Positions 1 through 11,909 are shown, counted from the first letter of the stretch. The stretch: 64,000 nt of DNA from Morinoia aosen (GCA_030386875.1 CM059560.1:33784183-33848182), one strand, 5' to 3'. Notes: generated from the letters alone by a model not told the origin. Translations and numbers: made by a program.

Positions 1-787
1 ATTTGTGCTTCCTCTAAATTTGCACTAAAATCATGAAGGTAAGGGATAGGGAAGCGGTCAGGTAGAGTAACGGCATTCAACCTGCGGAAATCCCCGCACG
101 ATCTGAATTCACCGTTAGCCTTGGGTACTAGCAAAAGAGGGCTAGCCCAAAGGCTTTTGGAACTGCGGATGATGCCGCTGTCTAACATCCTAGCAAATTC
201 TTTCTTGGCTAAAGCCAATCGATCAGGCGGTAAACGTCGAGCTCTAGAGTAAACTGGAGGTCCAGTTGTTTCAATGGAGTGTTTTGTGCTCGTCTGCACT
301 TTTCTAGAAACTAAGTTAGAGTTTGTTAATGCAGGGTATTCTGCGAGGACCTGCTCGTACATGCACTCTTTCTTGAAAGCAATAGAGAAGGAATGCAAGA
401 CATTAGCTCTAGTTATGCCACAAGCGGGAATTGAGATCTGTGTCTCCTCGTCCCTAATTCTACGGTTTTTAACATCTACAATGATCCCGTACTTCGCTAA
501 GAAATCAGCACCGATAATGGGCTCTTGGACTTCTGCTATCATGAAAGTAAAGGTGAAATTTCTCCTCAATCCCAGACTGCACTCGAGTACTCTCTCCCCA
601 TAACAAGCTATTGGCGTGCCATTTGCGGCGCGTAATGTCGCCACTAAATTATTGTTTTTAACTTTAGCCGTGGCTGGGATAATTGACACACTTGAACCTG
701 TGTCGATGAGAAATCAATATTTGGTAGTGGGATCGAACATGGTTAAGAGGCGAGTAGTCTGGGAGTTAGGCAACGCAGTACTCGCTA
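1..787 (-). pseudogene. Gypsy-type pol (protease and start of RT), partial, with in-frame stop
   Basis: On the minus strand this reads as retroviral-like aspartic protease followed by the start of reverse transcriptase. The active-site triad Asp-Thr-Gly is encoded at 704-696, followed by SSVSI and later by a GADFLAKYG block. The RT entry motif (GIIRSSKSLWASPLLLVPK, then CGDFRRLN) lies near the left edge, so the rest of pol is outside the window. Pol is in the -1 frame relative to the gag ORF at 788-1747 and its open frame overlaps the gag end, which suits frameshift expression. A TGA at 716-714 (minus strand), three codons before the catalytic Asp, interrupts the protease. I infer an inactive copy of a Ty3/gypsy-like element. 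Confidence 0.85.
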
Positions 788-1747
788 CTATGCGTCGCTG
801 TTGGCGTTTCCCGAAGTCATTTCGGTATAACGAGGACAGAATCGTGACCCGTACTTTCGTGCTTGGTCACCAAACTTGTGATGGTACCAACATAGGTTAC
901 TATTAGCATCGCGAGAGCGCGATCTAAAGTGGCGGTTTTGATTTGACCTATCATAAGATCTACCTCTATAGAAACGTTGAGGAGGCGGAGGAGGATAGTC
1001 ATAGGGATAGTCGTAGGCATGGTAACGTGAGACATTCCTTGGGCCTGGCTGGATATGAGCTACAGTATGACCTAACTGGCAATTCTGGACAGCTTGTTTC
1101 AGTTCTGCGATTTCGCGTTGCATGGTATCCATTTCCGCTGAGGATTGATTATTAGTAGTATTTGACGGGCTAAAATTCGCATCTGATGCGTTCAAGGAAG
1201 CTACCTGCGGTGCTTGTGACATATTTAGGTTGCGCATCACTGTTTCTGTGGCTTGAGCTAGCGTCTCGAGACTTTCGTTCGGACCGACCATCGACAGGAA
1301 AGGCCGCACCGTAGACGGCACTTTGTTCATAAACACTTCTCTGAGAAATCCCTCAGCTACGCCTACACCGGCTGCTAGTTTTCTGAGTTCCTTAACTAAC
1401 GAAGTAGGAGAGAAAATGACACAGACAGGTGGAATTGCCGAGGCATCCACAAGAGACCTAAACATGTCCGCGTCGGACAACTGTAATTTTTCGAGGATTT
1501 TACTTTTTAAGATCCCGTAAGGGCTTATAGCAGGCGGATTTACTATTAGCTCATTAGAATCACTTAGCATTTGCGTGGGCACCGCAGCGATTAAGGCATG
1601 AAACATGTCTGAAGAGTTTGTTATTCTATTGTATCGAAAGATAGCCTCAACCTGGTTAAACCAAGTTTGGCTTTCTGCAGGTATGAAAGGAGGAAGGGTA
1701 ATAGGCTTAGTGCGCGCTGGCTCTGCACCATTCTCTGTGTCGGACAT
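788..1747 (-). CDS. Gag-like protein of the left LTR retrotransposon
   Basis: ORF of 319 codons with an ATG start (MSDTENG). It has the arthropod gypsy Gag layout: an N-terminal block (ITLPPFIPAESQTWFNQVEA) typical of retrotransposon gag, a Gln- and Asn-rich middle, an Arg/Ser/Tyr-rich basic linker, and a C-terminal Cys/His cluster (CWYHHKFGD ... FCP) resembling the abbreviated nucleic-acid-binding motif of these elements. It would form the capsid and package element RNA. Pol lies directly downstream in another frame and an LTR lies upstream at 2213-2710. The gag frame itself is open although pol carries a stop. Confidence 0.8.
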   Translation of the reverse strand: MSDTENGAEPARTKPITLPPFIPAESQTWFNQVEAIFRYNRITNSSDMFHALIAAVPTQMLSDSNELIVNPPAISPYGILKSKILEKLQLSDADMFRSLVDASAIPPVCVIFSPTSLVKELRKLAAGVGVAEGFLREVFMNKVPSTVRPFLSMVGPNESLETLAQATETVMRNLNMSQAPQVASLNASDANFSPSNTTNNQSSAEMDTMQREIAELKQAVQNCQLGHTVAHIQPGPRNVSRYHAYDYPYDYPPPPPQRFYRGRSYDRSNQNRHFRSRSRDANSNLCWYHHKFGDQARKYGSRFCPRYTEMTSGNANSDA

Positions 1748-2212
1748 ACTGGCAATTTTTGCTTTGAATGCAAAATTAGGCTATAACGGCACGGAATTTA
1801 CGTAATCAACCCCTAATAATTTGGTATTAAAGTGTGAAAGGTTTGCGTTTCAAGTTACCTATTCAATCGTTCAAACAAAGTTGAAACGGAAAGAAAGAAA
1901 AAATGGAAACGAAAATTTTTACGGTAGTCAGAAATAAGCGTAAAGCACGGAAATAAGGGGGAAAAAAATTTTCCTACCTACTGTGGCACAAAAGACACAA
2001 GACAGAATAGCACTGAGAAAAAAAAATTTTGAGCTGCTCAGAGAACGTTAGCACAGTACATCCATGGAAAATTCTCAAGGAATACTACGACAATGGGAAC
2101 TTATCATTACAATGATATGCTAACATTATCCTCTCTCACGTTTTCTCAAACACTTATCGAGTTGAATAGTTTTGTTTTAAGCTTGAAAGTTTGGTCACTC
2201 TGGGGTCACCAG

Positions 2213-2710
2213 TGTTACGATTGGTGGGTATGGTTAGTTATTAACATCCAATCATAAAAGTTTACTCAATATAGTGTTTTTCGAAGTCGCAAGAGAGGGA
2301 TAATAAAGACAATTCATGGGATAACTCAGCTGAGTGGTATTTATTAAAGGAAGCCGTGATGACCGAGGCGTGCTTGACTCCGGACGATCTTCTCTTAGAT
2401 GGGAAACTCTGTGCAGGCGAGGTCCGGCGCGCGATGACGTTGGCAGGGTGTGAGTGAGTGTTTTTGTGGAGATTCACAGTCTGTTCAATTTTAGTGACTG
2501 ACAGAATATCAATTCCACCCGTGACGTGTGGATGAGTCACTATTTATGGGTCAGACTTTAGAATAATTCCACGATGTGAAAAGCAAGTTGTCGTGGTTGA
2601 GCGGGTAGATTAGTTAGCCATTTGTCGTAATATACTAGGCTCTACTAGCTCTGAATCAAGTAATTGCAATGTGATATATATAAGCAAAGGTCAAGCCGTC
2701 TCACGTCACA
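2213..2710 (-). repeat. Probable 5' LTR of the left gypsy-like element
   Basis: Begins TGTTACG and ends CGTCACA on the + strand, an imperfect TG...CA terminal inverted repeat. Just inside the element (2195-2212) the minus strand reads CTGGTGACCCCAGAG, which resembles the primer-binding region of arthropod gypsy elements. A TATA-like stretch (tatatata) lies near 2675. Its length (about 498 bp) and its place upstream of gag fit a 5' LTR. The partner LTR is outside the window, so the edges rest only on the TG/CA ends and the primer-site position. Confidence 0.6.
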
Positions 2711-3577
2711 GATATGCTATTTATGTGGGGTAACTTGATGGTTTAGTGAGCGATAATATGCCACGTGAATTTGCATGTGAAGCTCAGACCCAGGGAATGT
2801 GTGTTGTGGCGTTTGGTGCCGTCGAGGATCTGCAATAATCGAAGACGCTGAATGAGAAGGTTCTCGAAGAGGCATCAAGGAAAAATTCCACAACTGACAA
2901 TCCCTACACTGCAATGATGATTTTTCCATCACGGAGAAAACCCTGAATTTCTTCCATAGATTTAACTCAAAGCTATTAAGTTCTTTTACAGGCTCAGGAA
3001 GAAAATAGAAAGATTACCAGCCGGCAATGGCTGTTCCTTTATGCTTGAATTACAGTATAAGCATGACAGTACAAGACTTGTGATTTTTAGAGCAGTAATA
3101 ATCTGTTATTCCATTTTGCGGAATTATGGAAAATACATGTGATTTAAGTACTATGATTCGAGGAATTTAACTGAAATACGAAACAGCTAAAAAAACGCAA
3201 GAATATGAAATGAAAGATTTTTCGTACTCTATAATATCTATATCCGTACGAGAAATAAGAAAAAAACAGTCCTAAATTCATTAATATGTATGTCAATTAT
3301 ACTGAAAAACACTGCAAGTATCTTGTAGTAAAAAAGAATAATATCTACACTGAGAAAAGAAACACTAAACGTATCTCTTGCAGCAAAAGAAAAATAATCA
3401 AAGCATAATACAGTGAAATAAAAATGACAATGACACAGCAGTTTATGTTCCGCCATTTTCACAAAACCACTCCGGCAATTCTGCCGTGCGCTCTCACGAA
3501 GTATTTGATGCACGAATTTCAATATCAATATGACAACTGCAAGTGTATAATTTTTGAAGTAAGGAAGGACGTAGTTG
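2711..3577. other. Intergenic AT-rich sequence between two LTR elements
   Basis: No coding similarity, RNA gene or clear terminal repeat is recognised. It separates the left gypsy-like LTR from the target-site duplication of the next gypsy insertion. Short ORFs here lack family motifs. Confidence 0.5.
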
Positions 3578-3582
3578 AATAT

Positions 3583-3980
3583 TGTTATAGATCATAGACG
3601 GAGATATAATATTAGTACACCCCATCAAGACACAAATAACACATCAATAGACAAATGCAATGACACAGCAAGTTAGGTAAATGGTTCACTCACCTCTTAG
3701 GTACCTTAACTTAATACTCAATTTGCAGTACTGTGGCTAGTGAGATTAGAGCGGAGATAGACGGAAATATATAGAATAGAGTAGAATAGAATTAGTACAT
3801 TAGTTTAGAACTTAAGAAGTTAGATACCAACCACAGTAGGTAATTATATACACACTCGGTCAACATTTACTTGTTGTTGAACCCGAGGCCACTTGCAGAC
3901 TGACTTGCGAGTGTTGCCCTATCGAGCGTTGCCAACTTTTGGTCTCTCTAACTAGAACTTACACTACTCGCTATATTACA
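3583..3980 (-). repeat. 3' LTR of the gypsy element
   Basis: 398 bp, starting TGTTATAG and ending TATATTACA on the + strand. One substitution separates it from the right-hand LTR. It is preceded by the AATAT target duplication and followed by the polypurine tract in element orientation. Confidence 0.95.
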
Positions 3981-4045
3981 CCCCTCCCCCCTTAATTAGA
4001 AACCCCTCCCTGTATCCCCAGTCCCCTTATTCAATATAGTCAATT

Positions 4046-4735
4046 CTAAAGGTCCATTCTCACCACAGGCTTCCGAGCCCGGGTAGACCTGCGTGAGATG
4101 CTAGCACTTGGAGGCTCGTGCATCCTAGCCTCCTGGGTGGGAATCGGGTACTCAGGTGTTTCGGAGTCAGGTTCATTGGTCGGAGGTGGTGGGTATGAAT
4201 TTTGAGCAGGTTGCGGAAACACAACGGTTTCCTCCGTAGGTTGTTCCAAGGGTTCAGGGATGGTGTTCGAGCAGGTAATAACTTGGTCCTGGTGTCGACG
4301 AACGACCTCTCCCCCCTTCAGTTGGCACTTGTAGGATACCGGGCCTATTTTCTCAATGGTGGTAGCAGGGGTCCATTTTGGGGAACCCGGCGTGTATTGA
4401 CGGACCATCACAGGTGACTCCGGCGGAATGTCAACCGCGCGAGACCCTGGGTGGTATCTTTTCTGAGCGTCCTGGCGTTGAGCAACTTTGGACGCGATTG
4501 CCTCTGACGGCCAAAGCAGATCAAGACGAGAGCGAACTTTCCTGCCTAACATCAGTTCGGCGGGCGTAACACCTGTTGTCGTGTGGGGTGTCAGCCGATA
4601 GTTGAACAGAAACCTGTCTAGTGCTAGGCGTAGGGGTTCCGTTGACTTTCGTATGTTCTTCTTGAAAGTTTGTACCATGCGCTCTGCCAGTCCATTAGTT
4701 GAAGGGTGGTATGGTGCGCTTGTCACGTCGTACAA
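4046..4735 (-). pseudogene. Gypsy integrase C-terminal half (disconnected from the rest of Pol)
   Basis: The open frame carries the end of the integrase core with the catalytic Glu motif (PYHPSTNGLAERM), then the usual conserved stretch FNYRLTPHTTTGVTPAELMLG and a C-terminal DNA-binding region ending in a Pro-rich, basic tail. It continues the integrase that breaks off at about 7129, and the 4724-7128 insertion lies between the halves. Only residues from the VTSAPYH region onward are genuine element sequence; the first few codons come from the inserted DNA. Confidence 0.9.
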
Positions 4736-7128
4736 GACGTGAGGAAATTTGAAGAATTTTGATAAATTTATTTCGGCAACATTCTGCGGATCCGCGCTTC
4801 GTCCGCAAGAATGACGCCAACGTTTTATTTGTTTGAAGTGCGTGGGAGGAACAGGTTCCCGGATAATCTTAAGTTTCTGTGTCGTTGGAGAGTGAACTTG
4901 AGTGGGAAACTCATTTAATTTACGTGTTACCTCGCTGGCTATATTTTTCGGGTGTTTTCACACGACTTGTGTTCGATAGCGGTGAACGGCCGGTTTCTGG
5001 AGCATTCGAGGATGCTTCCGGCGGCCGGCAAACCCACCTACATTGAGTCAGACTAGCCGTTACAGTTCGGTAAGGTCTGGTGTTTTCTTTCGGTGTAGCC
5101 AGTAAGCTGCTGTGTAATGCTGGGAATTAGTCAGGTTCTGGTTTAACGGTATTTTAGCTGAACACTGTGATTTTACTAATGAACTTTCCTATCTCTGTTT
5201 CACTGCTCCAAGTGATTTGTGTTAATGTCCAAATGTTTTTTTTTTTTGCTCAGCAACATTTGCATAATAGCCAAGCCATGTAAGCTATGTTGTCATATAT
5301 GATATTGTAAACAGTGTCATGGGCAGTAAATGCAACATGGAGAGACTGACATTTCAATGCTTTTTAGTTTGACACAGAGGATTACTTGAAGTTTATTACA
5401 TTTCATAGATTAACACAAGATAGCACAATTTTATATTTATTTGATAATACAAACCAACCACTGCTTCACTATTGAAAGATTTGTGTACTGAAAATAAAAA
5501 TTATGGTGATTCTTCCATGGATTAGACATCAGTTGTTGATATTGAAAAATTCATGGCACGTCGTGCTAGACTTGTACCAACCTGGGAACATGATTTTTCT
5601 TGTCTTTGTATTATTTCTTGTCTTTGCATTATTTATAACATTCATTAATAGAAAGATGTGAAGCAAAGTAAAATAAATTTAGTCGATTGGCTTCTTACCT
5701 ATGAGCTGTGCTGGGCAAGTTGCGCCAGTCAGCAAGGTGGAAGCCTAAAGTTACGGCATTCAGTAGACTGAGAATAGGCGCAGAAATTTGAGACCACTAG
5801 CTCATATGATTTGTGTTTTCAAAGCGACGTTGACAAACGTGTACTTGCCTCTCTCATTTTTTTTATAATAGAATTTATTGATAATGGTTGATTTGATGAC
5901 CTGAGTGACTTGCCCCTGCTTTAGAGACCTAATTTTGTTGTCTCTTTTCCACAGATAGGGTAAAGAAAGCCAGATTAGGCACTTATTTTGCAGACTAAAA
6001 TAAGCTGTCACAGGTCTCAGCTGAGGGACCTTTCCTCATCGTCTGTAAGTATTTTAGAGTATCCTCTTTCAACTTGTGACGTTACCTAACTCGTCATCTC
6101 TTTATATTGTGAAGCATTCATGTGAAAACTATAAACTTGTTGTGCGATCGTCCACCTTTGTTCAAATAAAGTGCTTATTGACTAATGACCGCTGTGTTAA
6201 GATTGTTGGATACGGATGTACATTCATGTATATAACTTTGTGCTTCCTTAAAAGGACACTTCGAACATTGGCCGAAACAAGCGATTCATGTATTATTGCC
6301 TGGCGTCAAGGATTACGAAGTTTATGTCATGTACATATAAACTATCAAAAGTGTTCTCACCTCACAATGGAAATGCATCGTCCATGAAATTGCGCTGTCT
6401 CTTATAGCTATCATTACATGTATTATCGAATGTAGATTGGGCAAGATTAGGAGTACATTGCCCTCAATCATTCCCTTCGACTAGTGACACGAGTTTACAA
6501 TATTCGTGTGCGTATATCATGAGTGTGTTCTTTCTAAATGTGTTACTCGACTAGAGACTTATTTTTCTTCCCTGTCGATGCAACGGAAACCTTTCTTGTT
6601 TGTGAACTTATTTCCCAGCCTACCGTTCCTGTGCACCTTGTGCGTAGATTCCGCGTTCCCCCAACTACACGCTAGATGGTGCCTTCCTCTTTCCTCTCTT
6701 GGGACACCTTTGTCGCGGTCAAGGGAGGCTAAAACTTTCTTATATAATAATACTAGTAATGGTAATGCGAATTGTTGTTGTGCTACGTCGTTAGCAGAGC
6801 CGTGAATTCTCTTTTTATGTGCTACTATTCTATGGCCTCTTATGTCCCACTCAGCTATTTCTCGTGTACCCTTGAGGTGTGAATTTACTTTCTTGTTGTG
6901 CGGTGCTATATGCATCAGTTAATCATTCGACTATGATCTTGAATTAGGCTTTTCTTGTCATGCAATTCGTGGTCCGACTCTGAATCATACCTTTCTGGGC
7001 AGATTCACGGAGTCGTTCGGATAAGAAATAAAACCGAAGAAACCTCGACTTCTTTTGGAATCCTTGCGCCTGCCGTTCTATGTTGTGCCGAAGCGAAGAT
7101 AGAAATTCCGCTAGCGCACAACATAACA
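4724..7128. mobile_element. 2.4-kb non-coding insertion inside the gypsy integrase
   Basis: It disrupts the gypsy integrase between the second Asp and catalytic Glu regions. Flanks are an imperfect 8-bp duplication: GCGCTTGT at 4716-4723 and GCGCTCGT at 7129-7136. The ends show weak inverted similarity (inward CACGTCGTAC against TATGTTGTGC, all differences being transitions), which suggests a DNA transposon. No transposase was found; the ORFs inside have no recognisable motif. A partial SINE-like retroposon lies at about 6615-6760. An 8-bp duplication would suit hAT or P-type elements, but the class is not established. Confidence 0.65.
6615..6760 (+). repeat. SINE-like retroposon, partial copy
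   Basis: Matches the 3' part of the repeat seen at 22094-22453 and in RINT1 introns. Shared blocks include TGCACCTTGTGCGTAGATTC, GGTGCCTTCCTC and AGGGAGGCTAAAACTTTCTT followed by an AT-rich tail. The 5' half is not evident. Confidence 0.75.
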
Positions 7129-10100
7129 GCGCTCGTAATATGTCGCATACCACATGCCTTCTCAAATTCTTGGAATTCAGCCGATGTGAAACACGTTGCA
7201 TTGTCAGAAACAATTGTTACTGGAAATCCAAATGTCGCAAAAGTGTGTTTCAGGCACGAGATCGTTTCGCTAGAGGTTGTAGTAGATGTGGGAAAGATTT
7301 CAACCCACTTAGAGTGTGCATCCACGATCACTAGATAGTATTTTCCATCCATTGGGCCCGCGTAGTCAATGTGTATGCGATGCCAAGGCTTCGCAGGCCA
7401 TTCCCACGGATGGAGTTCAGCTTTCGTTGGTGCAGCTCGAGTGCTCAGGCACTCGCTGCATGACTTAGTCGCTTCTTCTAGATCTTTGTCCAGCAGCGGC
7501 CACCATACATAGCTGCGAGCTAACTCCTTCATCCTGGATGATCCAGCATGGCCAGAGTGAAGTTCGTCCACAATGGCTTGTCTGAGAGCTTGGGGTACAA
7601 TAATTCTTGCTCCCCAGAGCACACAGCCATTTTGTGTGGACAATTCGTCTCGCCTCCTAGTATATGGAGCGAGATCAGGGTCACCAATTACCGTCGAAGG
7701 CCAGCCTACTTGGCAGTATTTGTATACCTTTGAAAGTACTGGGTCCCTTAGGGTGCCGTCGCGGATGTGGGTGCTGGTGACTGGAGCTGACTCGAGGAAG
7801 TTTACTAAGGACGTCCATTCCGCAGGAATAGGTGTGGCTTCCTCGGGAGTTGTCAAAGGTAGACGACTGAGAGCATCAGCCGTGCCCAACAGCACGCCCG
7901 ACCGGTGACGCAAGGTGAACTTGTAGGACTGCAGTAGTAAAGCCCACCTTTGAATGCGCCCGGATGCCATCGGAGGGATGCTTCTACCCGGATCAAATAG
8001 TCCTAACAAAGGCTTGTGGTCCGTAACCACAGTGAAATCCTGTCCCCACAAGTAGCAATGGAATTTCCTGAGTGCAAACACCATAGCCAGAGCTTTTTTC
8101 TCAGTCTGGGAGTAGTTGCGTTCTGTTGCTGTTAGAGTTCGGGAGGCAAAATAAGCTGGGCGTTCAATTCCATCAATAAGGTGGCACAGCACCGCTCCAA
8201 CACCATACGCACTACTGTCAGCCACTACCACTATGGGTTTCTGAGGGTCGAAGTGGACTAGGGTCTGGGAGTCCAGAAGGGCTTGTTTAGACTTCTGGAA
8301 TGCCCTCTCCTGACTTGCATCCCATTTCCAAGGGGTTTTGTCTCTCAGTAAGGTATTTAGGGGCTCCAGCATAGTTGCAGATGATTTTAGAAATTTCCTA
8401 TAGAAATTTAGCAGCCCAAGGTAGGCTCTCAGTTGAGTTACATTAGTAGGAGCTGGTGCATTCTGGATTGCTGCTACCTTCTCTGCAGTGGGGTGCAATC
8501 CATCCTTGTCAATTTGGTATCCAAGATAGGATACCTGTTGCACTCCAATTTGGCATTTATCCATTTTCAGTTTTAGCCCTGCCTCCTGTAGTTTAGATAA
8601 GACTTGATAGAGACGCTTGTTGTGCTCTTGCTCATTAGTGGCACTCACCAGGACGTCATCCAGGTAGCAGAACACTCCTGGGAGGCCCTGCAATAGTCCT
8701 TCCATGGCACGCCGAAATATTCCAGGTGCCGAGGCTATGCCAAAGCTTAGCCTATTATAAGAGAACAGACCTCTATGGGTGTTGATCACGGTGAGCTCCT
8801 TGGATTCATCATCCAACGGAAGTTGGGCGTACGCCTGAGACATGTCTAGCTTGGAGTATATAACTCCTCCGGCTAACCCGCTAAATAAATCTTCCACTCT
8901 GGGTATGGGGTAGGTATCAAGCCTAGTGGCTCTGTTGACTGTTAATTTGTAGTCTCCACAGATGCGGATGCTTTGATCAGCCTTGAGCACAGGGACGATA
9001 ACCGCTGCCCATCTTGAGTACTGTACAGGGGTGAGGATACCTTCCTGCACCAGTCTATCAAGTTCTGCCTCCACCTTAGGTCTCAGTGTGTAAGGCACGT
9101 TCCTGGCCTTACAAAACTTTGGTGGTACGGCTGGATCCACTTCTATTTTGAAATTCCTTCCCCTAAAGCAACCTAGACCTGATTGAAAAAGGTCGGGGAA
9201 TTTATTTGCTAACTCTTCAGGGCAGGTAGTCAATTTGTTGACATTATTTGATACTATAGTTAGCCCAAGGAAATCGATCAGGTCCCTACCCAGCAAGGCT
9301 GGCCCCTCCCTGTCTACAACCACAAAAGTTGCTAGCTGAGGAACCATACCACTAGATTCACGCTGGATGTTAGCCCTAATCTCCCCACAAATCACTAGTG
9401 GGGTTCCCCCATAAGTCCTAAGCTTAACATCAGAAGGTCTCAGCTCGGGTCTTGACTTAGCTGGTATTTTTGAGTAGGTGGCCATTGAAAGGATAGACCT
9501 GGCAGCACCTGTATCTACCTCCATCTCTAACGGCACACCATTTAGTAACAATTTTATTTTTATTGGGGGTTTCATTTCCTCGGCTAAAGAAAATATTTCC
9601 CCATAGCATACTTGATTGGGAGCTGGATAGTCTGCACTGGTTCCGTTGCTAGTTCCATTAGGGTTAGGGTGGTTTTCCCTCCCCCTTTTTCCATGCATAG
9701 CATGCACAAAATTATTTTTGTTGCCTTTATCAGATTTCTGCATTTTTGTTAGCTTGAAACAACATTTTTTTAGATGACTTTGGCCACAGCCATGACAATT
9801 ACTGTCTTTATAGGGGCAATCTCTACGCCAGTGCAAACCCCCACAGCCGCTGCATGCTGATTTGGGGCTAGCTTGTGCCTGAGTCTTGCCCTGAGGCTTG
9901 TACGCAGTTTGCTTAACTCTGCTCTGACCTACATTTAGAATTGAATTTGGTTGCCTCAACCCCACTGTTTCTCTCAGTGTGGTTTCTTTAGCAGTAGCTA
10001 GATCCATGGCCTTTTGCCATGTCAGGCCAGCTTCATTCAGCAAGCAATTTTGAATTTCATTACTGGACACACCCAAAATGAAATGATCTAGAAGGGTCTC

Positions 10101-10475
10101 TTCTAGCACTTCCTGTTTGAAATTACAGGTATTAGAAAGGGCTTTCAAGCTAGCCACAAAATCAGCAATGCTTTCCCCTTGTCTCTGGTTCCGCTTATGG
10201 AACCTAAACCTCTCAAAGATCTTATTTCTTGTTGGCTTAAAATGCCGTCTCAACGCTTCCACAATCTCGTCATAAGTAGCATCAAGGACTTTTTTAGGAG
10301 ACACAAGGTCTCTAATGAGCCTAGCAATTTTAGGACCCACTAGTGAAATTAGTGATGGGGCTTTTTCTTTTTCCCCTATTTTGTTTATTACAAAATAGCA
10401 GTGTAATCTAGTTTCATAGTCTCCAAATTCTTCCTCTAAAGAATTAAATTCTCCCACTGAACCTATCAATGGCAT
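7129..10475 (-). pseudogene. Gypsy Gag-Pol polyprotein, 5' part (gag, protease, RT, RNase H, integrase N-half)
   Basis: One long frame encodes Gag and Pol without a frameshift. I take the ATG at 10475 (MPLIGSVGEF) as start. In order from that start, roughly: Gag capsid region (1-200); two Cys/His clusters (CSGCGGLHWRRDC and CHGCGQSHLKKCC, 208-238); aspartic protease with DTG (about 321); RT with the YLDD catalytic box (about 604); RNase H (VVVADSSAYGVGAVL, later TDHKPLL); integrase HHCC finger (HSGHAGSSRMK ... SCSECL); and core with the first Asp (IDYAGPMDG) and second Asp (VSDNATCF). Real coding ends near ITSA at about 7129, where the insertion starts; codons beyond to 7005 belong to inserted DNA. 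Apart from this break no stop is seen. Confidence 0.93.
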
Positions 10476-10697
10476 ATTGAATTTTTTTAGTAAGTCAAAA
10501 CACACTGTGAAAAAGTAAAAAAAATTTTTCACAGCACAAATAGTACAATCACTTGATCAACTCTGAGTTTCTCCACTAGTCTAGCCAGTCTAGCACCACC
10601 AGTGAGTAGAACAACAAAAAAAAATTTCATTAGGCAAATTCTATGTTCCCTCACTAGTCATTCCCAGCAGTTCTACCAACACCCCGTCGCCACTTTG

Positions 10698-11095
10698 TGT
10701 TATAGATCATAGACGGAGATATAATATTAGTACACCCCATCAAGACACAAATAACACATCAATAGACAAATGCAATGACACAGCAAGTTAGGTAAATGGT
10801 TCACTCACCTCTTAGGTACCTTAACTTAATACTCAATTTGCAGTACTGTGGCTAGTGAGATTAGAGTGGAGATAGACGGAAATATATAGAATAGAGTAGA
10901 ATAGAATTAGTACATTAGTTTAGAACTTAAGAAGTTAGATACCAACCACAGTAGGTAATTATATACACACTCGGTCAACATTTACTTGTTGTTGAACCCG
11001 AGGCCACTTGCAGACTGACTTGCGAGTGTTGCCCTATCGAGCGTTGCCAACTTTTGGTCTCTCTAACTAGAACTTACACTACTCGCTATATTACA
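10698..11095 (-). repeat. 5' LTR of the gypsy element
   Basis: Near-identical partner of 3583-3980, followed on the + strand by the AATAT duplication at 11096-11100. In element orientation it precedes Gag-Pol and should carry the promoter. Confidence 0.95.
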
Positions 11096-11462
11096 AATAT
11101 CTAATATAAAATCTTGACACAAGAAATGAAACATGACACGCGAAATTTACGCTACGTCATGTTGAGATAGCACTTGGAATGACATGATCCTTATACTTAA
11201 ACACAAATGCACACTATGAATAACACGATATACTTTACCAGATTTGCTTGATTTAAACACTTAATTTCTTCACTTACAAGAACGCTGTACGCACGAGCTA
11301 AGGAATGACGCGGGAGAGTGACGCCAAACCAAGCGTCCCGCGCGTGTTGCCAAATTCAGAGGCTTCAAACTCGCAAATGTCGACCGTTAATTTTATATCT
11401 CATGCATTTACACAAAAACTTCAAGGAATATTAATTATTAGTAGAAAATATTTAATAATAAT

Positions 11463-11909
11463 TTAACCATCATCGCTTGAGTTGCCTTCTGCATCTTCTT
11501 CGAGCATTGCATGCTCAAACTGACCAATATCTGAGGTATCATCACCAAGGTCATTGCTAGGGGAGCTGGCATTCTCATCCAAATTAGCGGTATCGACATG
11601 CTCCAAGCTGTCATTGTGGGAATACTGCACTTCGTGCCCCACGTCGTTCAACTTAGCACATTTATGTATTGGCCCTTCTTGTCCAAAACCGGAGGCTTTT
11701 CTTTTTAATGATTTCTTTGAATCACTGAATTGTTCACCACTTGTACTAGGTCGATTGTTATTTTCATCACTGATGTTACTCGTTAACACTTTTATCGCTT
11801 CCGCATTTGATCTAGTCGGTTCAGCAATCGCTTGCATGTAGTCCTCAATTTTTTCCCAATTTGAAGGGGTAGAAAGATCAATGGAATCTATTATGATTTG
11901 TTCTGCCAT
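11463..11909 (-). CDS. Small acidic ORF next to a tyrosine-recombinase element, possibly a Gag fragment
   Basis: 148 codons from an ATG (MAEQIIIDSIDL) to a TAA-type stop. The product has a Ser/Asn/Asp-rich middle, one short basic stretch (KKSLKRKASGF) resembling a nuclear-localisation signal, and a strongly acidic C-terminus. It has no catalytic motif. It begins about 95 bp from the repeat that opens the recombinase element and points away from it. N-terminal parts of DIRS-type Gag proteins look similar in composition, so a truncated Gag is plausible, but no specific family motif proves it. Confidence 0.4.
   Translation of the reverse strand: MAEQIIIDSIDLSTPSNWEKIEDYMQAIAEPTRSNAEAIKVLTSNISDENNNRPSTSGEQFSDSKKSLKRKASGFGQEGPIHKCAKLNDVGHEVQYSHNDSLEHVDTANLDENASSPSNDLGDDTSDIGQFEHAMLEEDAEGNSSDDG

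Larger units (their letters stand above)
3583..11095 (-). mobile_element. Complete young Ty3/gypsy LTR retrotransposon with a nested insertion
   Basis: Two 398-bp LTRs (3583-3980 and 10698-11095) flank a minus-strand Gag-Pol. They differ at a single base (C against T in the AGAGYGGAG context). The 5-bp target duplication AATAT lies at 3578-3582 and 11096-11100. A polypurine tract (minus strand GGGGGGAGGGG) abuts the 3' LTR at 3981-3991. Minus-strand GTGGCGACGGGG just inside the 5' LTR (about 10681-10693) resembles the primer-binding site of related elements. Gag, protease, RT, RNase H and integrase are all recognisable. A 2.4-kb insertion at 4724-7128 splits the integrase catalytic core, so this copy cannot make whole integrase. 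Near-identical LTRs imply very recent transposition. Confidence 0.95.

Noticed and set aside
6559-6915. 118-residue minus ORF in the gypsy insertion
   Set aside because: It runs antisense across the SINE-like segment at 6615-6760, so it is a chance frame and not a transposase.
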